Shown: positions 8,969 through 17,516, counted from the first letter of the stretch. The stretch is 56,189 nucleotides of DNA from Fusobacterium sp. (GCF_019012925.1 NZ_JAGIRL010000053.1:1-56189), one strand, 5' to 3'. Notes: generated from the letters alone by a model not told the origin. Translations and numbers: made by a program.

Positions 8969-10339
8969 ATGGGAAAGATTTTAATAAAGAATGGTTATAT
9001 TGTATCAATGAATGAAAAAAGAGAAGTATTTAACGGAGGTTCAATCCTTATAGAAAATGATATAATAAAAGAGATAGGAAAGATTGATGAAAAAGCTTTG
9101 GGAGATGATGTAGAGATATATGATGCTCAAGGAAAAATAGTTCTTCCAGGATTTGTAAATACTCATGTACACCTTTCACAACAGTTAGGAAGAGGAATAG
9201 CAGATGATGTTGTTCTATTAACTTGGTTGAGAGAGAGAGTTTGGCCATATGAGAGTAGTTTTGATTATGAAGATTCATTGATTTCTTCAATGGCTTGTTG
9301 TGTAGAGATGATAAAATCAGGAACTACTACATTTTTAGAAGCTGGTGGTCAATATGTTGAGGCAATGGCTGAGGCAGTTGAAAAATGTGGTTTGAGAGCT
9401 TGTCTATGCAAATCTACTATGGATGAGGGAGAGGGATTACCAAAACCTTGGCAAAAAACAGCAAGTGAAGAGTTAAAAGAGCAGGAAGAGTTATTTAAAA
9501 AATTAAATAATACAGCAGATGGAAGAATAAAAATATGGTTTGGGCTTAGAACGATTTTTAACAATTCAGATGAATTGATTGTTGGAACAAAAAAATTAGC
9601 AGATAAGTATAATACAGGAATACATATGCATATATTAGAGGTAAAAGATGAGATGGATTATACAAGAGCTACAAGAGGGGAGACAACAGTTGAACATCTG
9701 TATAGATTGGGAGCTCTAGGACCGAATTTAGTAGCTGCTCACGTTGTATGGCTTACTGAAAGAGAGATAGATCTATTTAGATTGTATGATGTAAAAGCTT
9801 CTCATAATCCAGCTGCAGCTATGAAGGTTGTTCTTGGTTTTGCAAGAATACCAGAGATGATGGAAAAAGGAGTAGTAGTAGGGATAGGAACAGATGGTGC
9901 TCCTTCTAATAATAGAATGGATATGATGAGAGATATCTACTTAACATCTCTATTACATAAGGGAAGAACTTTAGATCCAAAGAGTGTTTCTGCTGAAGAG
10001 GTTTTAGAAATGGCAACTATTAATGGAGCAAAATGTGCACTTCAAGAAAAAGAGATAGGAAGCTTAGAAATAGGAAAGAAAGCTGACTTAATTCTGCTAA
10101 ATCCAAATACTATTCATTCATTACCAATGGTAGATCCAATAGCTAATATAATATATGCTATGAGTAGTGAAAATGTAGACTCAACTATGTGTAATGGAAA
10201 ATGGTTGATGAAGGAGAGAGAGATACTGTTTTTAGATGAAAAGGAACTTCTTGAAAGAGTAAAAATTCAAAGTGAAAAAGTTTTAAAAAAAGCGGGGATA
10301 AAATTACCTAATAGATTTCCTGTGATAGATATAAAATAG
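8969..10339 (+). CDS. Amidohydrolase, ATZ/TRZ deaminase-like (substrate unassigned)
   Basis: Metal-dependent hydrolase of the COG0402 group, which deaminates purines, pterins, triazines, MTA and SAH; 456 residues from this start. Metal-site motifs are NTHVHLSQ (H66, H68), HMHILE, AAHVVWL and GTDGAPSNN. The segment WLRERVWPYE resembles MTA/SAH deaminases. However, SHNPAAAM stands where that group usually has SHCP-S-N, so the exact substrate is open. ATG 8969 has AGGTGA five bases upstream. A GTG at 8960 abuts the preceding stop codon and has a poorly spaced site. Coupling to the AzgA permease supports a purine-like substrate by inference. Confidence 0.82.
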   Translation: MGKILIKNGYIVSMNEKREVFNGGSILIENDIIKEIGKIDEKALGDDVEIYDAQGKIVLPGFVNTHVHLSQQLGRGIADDVVLLTWLRERVWPYESSFDYEDSLISSMACCVEMIKSGTTTFLEAGGQYVEAMAEAVEKCGLRACLCKSTMDEGEGLPKPWQKTASEELKEQEELFKKLNNTADGRIKIWFGLRTIFNNSDELIVGTKKLADKYNTGIHMHILEVKDEMDYTRATRGETTVEHLYRLGALGPNLVAAHVVWLTEREIDLFRLYDVKASHNPAAAMKVVLGFARIPEMMEKGVVVGIGTDGAPSNNRMDMMRDIYLTSLLHKGRTLDPKSVSAEEVLEMATINGAKCALQEKEIGSLEIGKKADLILLNPNTIHSLPMVDPIANIIYAMSSENVDSTMCNGKWLMKEREILFLDEKELLERVKIQSEKVLKKAGIKLPNRFPVIDIK

Positions 10340-10342
10340 TGA

Positions 10343-10427
10343 TAATAAAAAAAGATCTCTGTACCTAGCTTGACGCCCTATAAAATAAGGGTTTGAGAGT
10401 AGGGGATAGAGGTCTTATTTTTTATTA
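10343..10427. terminator. Long bidirectional hairpin after the amidohydrolase gene (terminator, possibly element-derived)
   Basis: Arms at about 10343-10366 and 10400-10427 pair with a few G-U and mismatched positions. An inner stem GCCCT/AGGGT (10376-10380 with 10387-10391) lies inside symmetrical TTGA-containing bulges. The left arm carries an A run and the right arm a T run, so it can act as a terminator on both strands. It begins 3 bases after the stop codon. At about 85 bases it is far larger than the other terminators here. See findings. Confidence 0.7.
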
Positions 10428-10458
10428 AAAATTAAGTGAAAAATACTTAGGAATATCA

Positions 10459-10487
10459 TTGACTTGAATAGAAAAAAATGTTATTAT
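10459..10487 (+). promoter_or_regulatory. Promoter of the MATE gene
   Basis: -35 TTGACT (10459-10464), 17-bp spacer, -10 TATTAT (10482-10487). It is followed by a leader of about 110 bases that contains a palindrome. The gap 10340-10602 holds this, the hairpin and the palindrome, and no coding sequence. Confidence 0.72.
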
Positions 10488-10513
10488 AAGACGATTTAAG
10501 ATATAAAAATAAT

Positions 10514-10537
10514 ATTGAAATAATATATTATTTCAAT
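10514..10537. promoter_or_regulatory. Perfect 24-bp palindrome, candidate operator
   Basis: ATTGAAATAATA (10514-10525) is followed directly by its exact reverse complement (10526-10537). With no loop it looks like a dimeric-repressor site, not an RNA hairpin. It lies about 27 bases past the -10 of the MATE promoter. Confidence 0.55.
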
Positions 10538-10602
10538 GATTAAGTTGGTGTTTTCATAGTTTTGTTATCAGTATAAGTTAATTAATTTTGGGAAGGTGAA
10601 AA

Positions 10603-11934
10603 GTGAGCAAAAATTTGAATCTTGGAAAAGAGAGTATATCTAAATTATTTTTTACTTTTGCAATACCGTCAACTTTAAGTATGCTAGTTGTATCTCTATA
10701 CAATATAGCTGATGGTATATTTATCACAAGAGGAGTAGGAAGTGATGGGGTAGCAGCAGTAAATATAGGTTATCCTGTAATAAATTTTACTGTGGCATTG
10801 AGTTTGATGTTTGGAATAGGTGGAGCAACTCTTATAGCGTTTAAAAAGAATGATATTGAGTATCAGAATAAATGTTTTTCTCATATTATTTTGTTGAATA
10901 TCATAGTGTATGCAATAGTTGCAATTGCAATATTTGTATTTACTGAACCACTGATGAAAACATTGGGAGCTAATGATCAGTTGATGCCAATGATAAAGGG
11001 ATATATGTATCCTTGTACCATTTCAACATTTTTCTTGATGTTGTCAATGTCACTCAATGCAGTGGTAAGAAATGATAATGCACCTAGAAGAGCTATGATC
11101 TCTATGTTTATTGGAGCTGCTCTGAATATTGTACTAGATTATATATTTATTTTTCAGTTTCATTTAGGTATTGTTGGAGGAGCAGTAGCTACTGCGATAA
11201 GTCAGATAATATCAGCACTCTATCTATGTAGACACTTCATAGGTTCAACTTTTAGATTTAAGATGAATTGGAAGATATTAGATTTTAGATTGATAAAAAG
11301 ATTGCTATCAATAGGTTTTCCTTCATTTATATTGGAGTTTGCTGTGGCGGTGATTACAGTTCTGTTGAATATAGCCTTTATGGAGAAAGCTGGTGTTTTT
11401 GGAACAGCAGCCTATGGAATTATATCTTATAGTTTTATGTTCTTTAGAATGTTATTTACTGGATTATCACAGGGTATACAACCAATAGTGAGTTATAACT
11501 TTGGAGTTAAGAAGTTTAAGAGAGTGAGAAAAATGTTTGTTTTTGCTCACAAGGTATGTTTTATAACATCAGTAGTTTCATTAGCTTTGATATTTATATA
11601 CTCTAAAAATGTTGTAAGTGTTTTCACAAGTGATGTACCACTTATAATTGAATCAGCAAAAGGATTTATTCTGTATTCAATAGCACTTTCATTTTTAGGA
11701 TTCAACTTTGTAAATATAGCTTATCTACAAGCAGTTGAAAGTCCCTCTATCTCAAATATAATTTGTATGTCAAGAAGCTTTCTTTTTGTATTTATAGCTT
11801 TGATGATATTACCAAGAGTTTTAGGAATTAACGGGATCTGGTTGGCACTACCTTTTGCAGATTTTATAACTGCAGTACTGACTTACCCATTTTTAAAGAA
11901 ATTTATGATGAGATATACAGTTACAAGAAAATAG
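10603..11934 (+). CDS. MATE family efflux transporter
   Basis: Cation-coupled exporter of the multidrug and toxic compound extrusion family, inner membrane, 443 residues, about 12 segments in two MatE repeats. The first repeat opens with FAIPSTLSMLVVSLYNIADGIFI and the second with LSIGFPSFILEFAVAVITVLLN. GLSQGIQPIVSYNFG is the usual signature in the second half. Export substrates cannot be predicted. GTG 10603 follows GAAGGTGA. It is monocistronic, with its own promoter, a palindrome in the leader and a strong terminator, so it is probably inducible. Confidence 0.92.
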   Translation: MSKNLNLGKESISKLFFTFAIPSTLSMLVVSLYNIADGIFITRGVGSDGVAAVNIGYPVINFTVALSLMFGIGGATLIAFKKNDIEYQNKCFSHIILLNIIVYAIVAIAIFVFTEPLMKTLGANDQLMPMIKGYMYPCTISTFFLMLSMSLNAVVRNDNAPRRAMISMFIGAALNIVLDYIFIFQFHLGIVGGAVATAISQIISALYLCRHFIGSTFRFKMNWKILDFRLIKRLLSIGFPSFILEFAVAVITVLLNIAFMEKAGVFGTAAYGIISYSFMFFRMLFTGLSQGIQPIVSYNFGVKKFKRVRKMFVFAHKVCFITSVVSLALIFIYSKNVVSVFTSDVPLIIESAKGFILYSIALSFLGFNFVNIAYLQAVESPSISNIICMSRSFLFVFIALMILPRVLGINGIWLALPFADFITAVLTYPFLKKFMMRYTVTRK

Positions 11935-11944
11935 TAATTTAAAG

Positions 11945-11983
11945 GAGCTGTTGCAATTTTTTTAATGCAATGGCTCTTTTTTT
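11945..11983 (+). terminator. Terminator of the MATE gene
   Basis: An 11-bp stem (11945-11955 with 11966-11976, two G-U pairs) has a T-rich loop and is followed by seven T residues. Confidence 0.85.
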
Positions 11984-11991
11984 AACTTTTA

Positions 11992-12020
11992 TTGATTTTT
12001 TGTTATATGTAGAGTATAAA
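11992..12020 (+). promoter_or_regulatory. Promoter of lysA
   Basis: -35 TTGATT (11992-11997), 17-bp spacer, -10 TATAAA (12015-12020). The leader is only about 35 bases, too short for a lysine riboswitch. Confidence 0.65.
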
Positions 12021-12063
12021 ATATTATAAAAGGCTAAACTTAAAATTTTATGGGAGGGGAGAA

Positions 12064-13368
12064 ATGAAATTTTTTGGTACAATGAAAAATGAATCTGGAG
12101 TTTTATCAATTGGAGGAATAAGAGTTGATAAATTGGAAAAAGAGTATGGAACACCTCTATATATAATGGACCAGCAACTGATAGAAGAAAATATGAAGAG
12201 TTATAAGGAGAGTTTTAAAAGTAGTAAATTTGATACACAGGTAGTATATGCCTCTAAAGCTTTTTTAGCTAAGGCTATGTGTCAGCTAGTGGAAAAATAT
12301 GATTTAGATATAGATGCTGTATCTGCTGGTGAACTTTATACAATAAAAGCTAGTGGATTAGCTATGGAAAAAGTTCATATGCATGGTAACAATAAGACGT
12401 TGGAAGAGTTGGAGATGTGCTTAGATTATGGAGTTGGAAGTATAATAATAGATAATGAGTTGGAGATAGAGAAACTATCTAAGCTTTGTGAAAAGAGAGA
12501 TAAAAAGATAAAAATTATGTTGAGATTAAATATAGGAATAGATGCTCATACTCATGAGTATATAAGGACTTCTAAGCATACTTCAAAATTTGGAGAATCA
12601 ATCTTTGATGAGAGTTTAACAAATATAATAAAGAAAATAGTTATAGATAGGAATTTGGATTTTATAGGATTTCATTGTCATATAGGGTCACAAATTTTTG
12701 ATACTAAGGCTTTTTTAGAAGCTATAAATACGATGGTTATGGAGACTAAAAAAATATCTCAAAATCTAAATATAGAGATACCAGAGATAAATTTAGGGGG
12801 AGGATTTGGAGTATATTATACTGATGGTGATGTGGCTATAGATATAAATGCTTTTATGAAAACTATGATTAAAGAGTTGGAGAATAAATTAGAAGAGCAT
12901 AGTTTGAGTGTGAAGAGAGTGAGTATAGAACCTGGAAGAAGTATAGTTGGAAATGCAGGAAGCACTCTATATAAAATTGGTGGTTATAAAAAAACTTATG
13001 GTGGGATAAAATATATGTTTATAGATGGAGGAATGACTGATAATATAAGACCAGCTCTGTATCAAGCAAAATATGATGGAGTGGTGGCAAATAAATTAAA
13101 TATGGTTGAAAAAGAGGTGGTAACAGTAGCTGGTAAGTGTTGTGAATCTGGAGATTTAATTATAAAAAATGGTGTATTGGAAAAAGGTGAAGTGGGAGAT
13201 CTTTTATTGGTATCAACAACTGGAGCTTATGGATATTCTATGGCAAGTAATTATAATAAAATGAGAAGACCAGCTGTTGTTTTTGTAAAAGATGGAAAAA
13301 GTTCATTGGCAATTAGAAGAGAGAGTTATGAAGATATGGTAAAAAATGATCTCTTTATTCAACTGTAA
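12064..13368 (+). CDS. lysA: Diaminopimelate decarboxylase
   Basis: PLP enzyme that decarboxylates meso-diaminopimelate to L-lysine, the last step of lysine synthesis; 434 residues. The PLP lysine is K65 in VVYASKAF. HCHIGSQ, the Gly-rich NLGGGFGVYY and EPGRSIVGN form the alanine-racemase-like barrel's phosphate and substrate sites. The C-terminal domain has CCESGD with the catalytic Cys and the GAYGYSMASNYN segment. ATG 12064 follows GGGAGGGGAG. dapF follows after about 156 bases, so the two steps on meso-DAP lie next to each other. Confidence 0.95.
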   Translation: MKFFGTMKNESGVLSIGGIRVDKLEKEYGTPLYIMDQQLIEENMKSYKESFKSSKFDTQVVYASKAFLAKAMCQLVEKYDLDIDAVSAGELYTIKASGLAMEKVHMHGNNKTLEELEMCLDYGVGSIIIDNELEIEKLSKLCEKRDKKIKIMLRLNIGIDAHTHEYIRTSKHTSKFGESIFDESLTNIIKKIVIDRNLDFIGFHCHIGSQIFDTKAFLEAINTMVMETKKISQNLNIEIPEINLGGGFGVYYTDGDVAIDINAFMKTMIKELENKLEEHSLSVKRVSIEPGRSIVGNAGSTLYKIGGYKKTYGGIKYMFIDGGMTDNIRPALYQAKYDGVVANKLNMVEKEVVTVAGKCCESGDLIIKNGVLEKGEVGDLLLVSTTGAYGYSMASNYNKMRRPAVVFVKDGKSSLAIRRESYEDMVKNDLFIQL

Positions 13369-13524
13369 TTCAAATAAGATGAACTGTATAATGATTGAAA
13401 GATAATAAAAATCAGTGTTCTTATTATATTTTTGTGAATAAAAAAATAAATAGATTGAAGAATAGAAAAAAATTTAACAGTGAGTTAGAATAGAGAAAAA
13501 TCTGTAATAAAAGGGAGAAACTAG

Positions 13525-14361
13525 ATGAAATTTTCAAAATTACAAGCAGCAGGAAATGATTTTATATTGATAAATGGAATGGAGAAAAAAGGATTAGATC
13601 TGGAGATGTTAGCTAAAAAGATGTGTGACAGACATTTTGGAGTAGGAGCAGATGGATTGATGACTTGTGAAGAGAGTGAAATAGCAGATATAAAGATGAA
13701 TTACTATAATTCAGATGGTTCAAGAGGAGAGATGTGTGGGAATGGAATAAGATGTTTTTCAAAATTTATATATGATAATAAGATTGTAACAAAAGAGAGA
13801 TTTTCAGTAGAAACAGATGCTGGAATAAAAAATATTGTTTTGACATTTAAAGAAGATGAGCTTAAATACATATCTGTGAATATGGGAAGGGTTGATTTTA
13901 GAAGTGAAGCACTCCCTTGTACTATTAAAAAAGATAGTATTTTAGAGGAGAAAATTATTGTTGAAGGACAAGAGATAAGAATCTCATCTGTTTTAATGGG
14001 AGTTCCTCATACAGTTATAGTTGTTGATGATTATAAAAATTATGATGTGGATAGATTGGGAAGAGCTATAGAGTATAGTACAGATATTTTTCCAAGAAAG
14101 ACAAATGTAAATTTTATAAAAGTAATAGATGATGGGACAATTGAGATAAAAACTTGGGAGAGAGGAGCTTCTAGAACACTTGGTTGTGGAACAGGAAGTT
14201 GTGCATCAGCTGCTATTGCATATAAGCTAGGCAAGATAAAGAGCAAAAAGGTTAAGATGTTAGCAGAGGGTGGAGTGATATTCATAGAATTAGATGAGGA
14301 TTACAATATATTAATGAGAGGAGAGGCTGAAACAATCTGTAATGGAGAGTTTTTAAAATAA
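13525..14361 (+). CDS. dapF: Diaminopimelate epimerase
   Basis: Cofactor-independent epimerase that converts LL-diaminopimelate to the meso form used for lysine and often for peptidoglycan; 278 residues. The two catalytic cysteines are C71 in EMCGNGIRC and C221 in LGCGTGSCA, and the AAGNDF N-terminal motif is present. ATG 13525 follows AAGGGAGAAA. The 156-base gap after lysA holds only A+T-rich sequence with a weak hairpin near 13401-13427 and no promoter I would trust, so read-through from lysA is possible. Its product is the substrate of LysA. Confidence 0.95.
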   Translation: MKFSKLQAAGNDFILINGMEKKGLDLEMLAKKMCDRHFGVGADGLMTCEESEIADIKMNYYNSDGSRGEMCGNGIRCFSKFIYDNKIVTKERFSVETDAGIKNIVLTFKEDELKYISVNMGRVDFRSEALPCTIKKDSILEEKIIVEGQEIRISSVLMGVPHTVIVVDDYKNYDVDRLGRAIEYSTDIFPRKTNVNFIKVIDDGTIEIKTWERGASRTLGCGTGSCASAAIAYKLGKIKSKKVKMLAEGGVIFIELDEDYNILMRGEAETICNGEFLK

Positions 14362-14526
14362 AAGATAGGATTATTCTTTAAAGATGAATATAAAAAAGTA
14401 ATAAATCTTAGATATTTTAAGAGATATTTATAAAAACTATGAACAATGAATAAAAAAAATTGAATGATTCTCAAATTAAGATTTTTTTAGTAAAATAGTA
14501 GTGAAAAAAATAGAGGAGAGTGTGAA

Positions 14527-15756
14527 ATGGATAAAAAAGGGGTATGGGAATCATATAGATTTTCTGTAATATTGATAGGGGCAATTATTTTAGGGAGTAT
14601 AATAGGTATAAATTTTGGTGAAAAAGCTAAGGTATTAAAACCTTTGGGAGATCTATTTGTAAATGGTATGTTTATGATAGTTGTACCCTTAGTTTTTGTG
14701 ACAATAAGTAGTTCAATATCAAGTATGAATGATATGAAAAGATTGAAGAGTATATTGAAAAATCTTTTATTGGTATTTGTTTCAACAGGTGCTGTAGCTG
14801 CAGTTATAATATTAATAGTTGTAAATATCTTCCCACCAGCACAGGGAGTACATTTGAGTTTACCTTCAGCTGAGGCACTAAAGCCATTTCAAACAGGTGA
14901 TCAAATAGTAAAAGCTATAACAGTAACAGATTTTCCAGAACTGATTTCAAGAAAGAATATGTTGCCATTGATAATATTTTCAATTGTTTTTGGATTGTGT
15001 ATAAATATGATAGGAGAAAAGGGGAGACCATTGGCTAAGGGATTAGAAGCCTTAGCAGATGTATTTTTGAAGATGATAAGTCTACTTATGTACTATGCAC
15101 CTATAGGGCTAGGAGCTTACTTTGCCGCTTTAGTTGGAGAGTATGGAAAAGAGTTGATTGGATCATATACTAGGGCTATGATAGTTTACTATCCATTGTG
15201 TATAGCTTATTTCTTCATAATGTTCCCAATATATGGATATATAGCTGGGGGAAAATTGGGGATGAAATCTATAAAAAATCTGATTTCACCAGCAATAACA
15301 TCAATAGCTACACAGAGTAGTATAGCAACTCTTCCAGTAAACTTAGAAGCTGCTGAAAGAATAGGAGTTCCTAAGGATATTAGAGAGATAGTTTTACCAA
15401 TAGGTGCTACTGCTCATATGGATGGAACAGTATTTAGTTCAATACTTAAGATATCATTTCTTTTTGGAATATATAATGTTCCATTTGAAGGGGTAGGTGT
15501 GTATATAAGTGCTCTGATTCTATCTATTTTAGGTGGAGTTGTAATGTCTGGAGTACCAGGTGGAGGATTGATCGGAGAGATGTTGATAGTTACAATGTAT
15601 GGTTTCCCAACAGGAGCATTTCCAATAATTGCAACTATTGGATACCTTGTAGATCCACCTGCTACAATGATAAATGCTACAGGAGATACAGTTGCAGCTA
15701 TGTTAGTTACAAGATTAGTAGAAGGTAAGGACTGGATGTTGAAAAAATTAAAATAA
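14527..15756 (+). CDS. DAACS family Na+/H+ symporter (dicarboxylate/amino acid type), substrate probably not acidic
   Basis: Inner-membrane secondary importer of the dicarboxylate/amino acid:cation symporter family, 409 residues. The HP1 tip reads ATQSSIATLP, TM7 reads GATAHMDGT and TM8 reads DPPATMINATGD. Relative to archaeal GltPh, D376, N383 and D387 match D394, N401 and D405. However, A379 stands where Arg397 binds the side-chain carboxylate, and H297 replaces the Asn of NMDGT. This argues against glutamate or aspartate as substrate, by inference. GAGGAG precedes ATG 14527. The 165-base gap before it is A+T-rich, with only a weak promoter candidate. Confidence 0.88.
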   Translation: MDKKGVWESYRFSVILIGAIILGSIIGINFGEKAKVLKPLGDLFVNGMFMIVVPLVFVTISSSISSMNDMKRLKSILKNLLLVFVSTGAVAAVIILIVVNIFPPAQGVHLSLPSAEALKPFQTGDQIVKAITVTDFPELISRKNMLPLIIFSIVFGLCINMIGEKGRPLAKGLEALADVFLKMISLLMYYAPIGLGAYFAALVGEYGKELIGSYTRAMIVYYPLCIAYFFIMFPIYGYIAGGKLGMKSIKNLISPAITSIATQSSIATLPVNLEAAERIGVPKDIREIVLPIGATAHMDGTVFSSILKISFLFGIYNVPFEGVGVYISALILSILGGVVMSGVPGGGLIGEMLIVTMYGFPTGAFPIIATIGYLVDPPATMINATGDTVAAMLVTRLVEGKDWMLKKLK

Positions 15757-15763
15757 TAAAAGA

Positions 15764-15796
15764 TAGGCTGTTACTAATTGTAGCAGTCTATTTTCT
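15764..15796 (+). terminator. Terminator after the symporter gene
   Basis: An 11-bp stem (15764-15774 with 15780-15790, two G-U pairs), loop TAATT, then a T-rich tail. Confidence 0.8.
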
Positions 15797-15814
15797 ATTA
15801 ACAAAAAGTTATAA

Positions 15815-15843
15815 TTTTGTTAATAAGAAATTCATGGTATAAT
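15815..15843 (+). promoter_or_regulatory. Extended -10 promoter of the AAA-ATPase gene
   Basis: TGGTATAAT (15835-15843) is a perfect extended -10 element. The -35 region (TTTTGT, 15815-15820) is weak, 17 bp upstream. Confidence 0.7.
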
Positions 15844-15870
15844 ATAGTTGGGAATAGAAAGGAGGGTTTT

Positions 15871-17514
15871 ATGTTAAAACAAAAAAAATTAGGACTTGGA
15901 GTTGAAGATTTTAAAGAAATAATAACTTTTGACTATTACTATATAGATAAGACTAAATTCATAGAGGATATTCTTTTTGATGGAGCTAAGATAAAACTGT
16001 TTTGTAGACCAAGAAGATTTGGAAAAACTCTTAATATGTCCACTCTTAGATATTTCTTTGATATAAAAAATAGAGAAGAGAATAGAAAACTATTTAATGA
16101 TTTGTACATAGAAAACTCTCCTATGATAAGTGAACAAGGAAAATATCCTGTAATATTTTTTTCAATGAAAGATATAAGAGGAAACAATTTTAAAGAGTTT
16201 ATAGAAGAGATAGAACTTCTTATTATTAATATTATTAAGGAGTATCAAGGTTTAAAAAATATGTGTTTTCCAGAAGAGATACAACTGTTTGAAAATTTAC
16301 AATTTAGAAAAGCAAATTTTAGTGAGTTAAAAAGAGCATTGAAATTTATAACAGAGCTTCTATATAGAAAATATAATCAACAAGTTATTTTATTGATAGA
16401 CGAATATGACTATCCTATTATAACAGCATATGAAAAAGGATATTATGATGAGGTAAAAGATTTTATTAAGGGATTTTATGGAGATGTCTTAAAAACTAAT
16501 CAATATTTGCATATGGGAGTTTTAACTGGAATAGTCAGAGTTGCTCAGGCAGGAATTTTCTCTGACTTGAACAATATAGAAAACTATACTATTCTTAATG
16601 ATGAGTATTCTCAATATTTTGGATTACTTGAAGATGAAGTAGAAAAATCTCTCCAAGATTATGGAGTTAGCTATAAGCTTGATGAGGTAAAGTCTTGGTA
16701 TAATGGATATAAATTTGGAGATTCTGAAGTATATAATCCTTTAAGTATATTAAAATTTTTAAAAACTAAAAAATTAGAAGCTTATTGGATAAACACTTCT
16801 GGAAATACTTTAATAAAAGAGTTACTTAAGAACTCTGAAAAAATGGTATTTGATACATTAAATAATCTATTTAATAGAAAAGAAACAGTAGTATATATAA
16901 GCCAAAGTATAGCTTTAGGGAGTAATCTGTCTTCAGATGATTTATGGGAATTATTACTGTTTTCAGGATATTTAACAGTGAAAGAAAAGATAGATATGAA
17001 TACATATTTTGTGAGAATACCTAACAATGAAATTATGACATTTTTTAAAAACCTCTTTGTAGATATTATCTTTAATGGACTTGGGACTATTAGTAGATTA
17101 AAAGTGGCACTTTTAACTAAAAATTTAGATGAGATAATAAGTTGTCTTGAAAATCTTGTGCTAAATGCAATGAGTACTTATGACACAGACAAAAGATATG
17201 AAAATCCTTATCAAACTCTTTTAGCAGGATTTTTATATGGATTAGAAGGGACCTATTTTTCAATTCCTAATTTTGAAAGTGGAGATGGAAGACCAGACAT
17301 AATATTGAAACCAATAGAAAAAAATAAACCAGCATATATTTTAGAGTTAAAGAGATTAAAGGATAGAACAGTAGAAAAAGAGCTAGGTGAAGCTTTAAAT
17401 CAGATTAAGGTAAATAGATATGATACTCTTTTGAAAAGAGAAGGGATAGCTGATATAACCAATATAGCCCTAGTGTTTGACGGGAAAAGGGTATATCATA
17501 AAATAGAAAAATAA
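15871..17514 (+). CDS. AAA-ATPase-like / PD-(D/E)XK nuclease-domain protein
   Basis: A 547-residue protein of the widespread, poorly understood family that joins a predicted AAA-ATPase domain to a C-terminal PD-(D/E)XK nuclease-like domain. The Walker A-like motif is RPRRFGKT (46-53) and Walker B is VILLIDEYDYP (172-182). The SWYNGYKFG motif follows in the middle. The nuclease signature is D476, then E492-L-K494 with 15 residues between D and E. The family is often present in many copies in anaerobes such as Fusobacterium and Bacteroides; its function is unknown, and defence or mobile-DNA roles are only guesses. ATG 15871 follows AAGGAGGG. It stands alone, with its own promoter and terminator. 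Confidence 0.85.
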   Translation: MLKQKKLGLGVEDFKEIITFDYYYIDKTKFIEDILFDGAKIKLFCRPRRFGKTLNMSTLRYFFDIKNREENRKLFNDLYIENSPMISEQGKYPVIFFSMKDIRGNNFKEFIEEIELLIINIIKEYQGLKNMCFPEEIQLFENLQFRKANFSELKRALKFITELLYRKYNQQVILLIDEYDYPIITAYEKGYYDEVKDFIKGFYGDVLKTNQYLHMGVLTGIVRVAQAGIFSDLNNIENYTILNDEYSQYFGLLEDEVEKSLQDYGVSYKLDEVKSWYNGYKFGDSEVYNPLSILKFLKTKKLEAYWINTSGNTLIKELLKNSEKMVFDTLNNLFNRKETVVYISQSIALGSNLSSDDLWELLLFSGYLTVKEKIDMNTYFVRIPNNEIMTFFKNLFVDIIFNGLGTISRLKVALLTKNLDEIISCLENLVLNAMSTYDTDKRYENPYQTLLAGFLYGLEGTYFSIPNFESGDGRPDIILKPIEKNKPAYILELKRLKDRTVEKELGEALNQIKVNRYDTLLKREGIADITNIALVFDGKRVYHKIEK

Positions 17515-17516
17515 TG

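Noticed and set aside
12021..12063. Possible lysine riboswitch before lysA
   Set aside because: The leader after the -10 is only about 40 bases, far too short, and has no matching structure.
13401..13427. Hairpin between lysA and dapF
   Set aside because: It is built of A and T only, with a large loop; in DNA this A+T-rich such pairing is expected by chance.
14460..14474. Fur-box-like sequence TTGAATGATTCTCAA before the symporter gene
   Set aside because: Only one half matches the 7-1-7 Fur consensus well; the other half is poor and no promoter around it is convincing.
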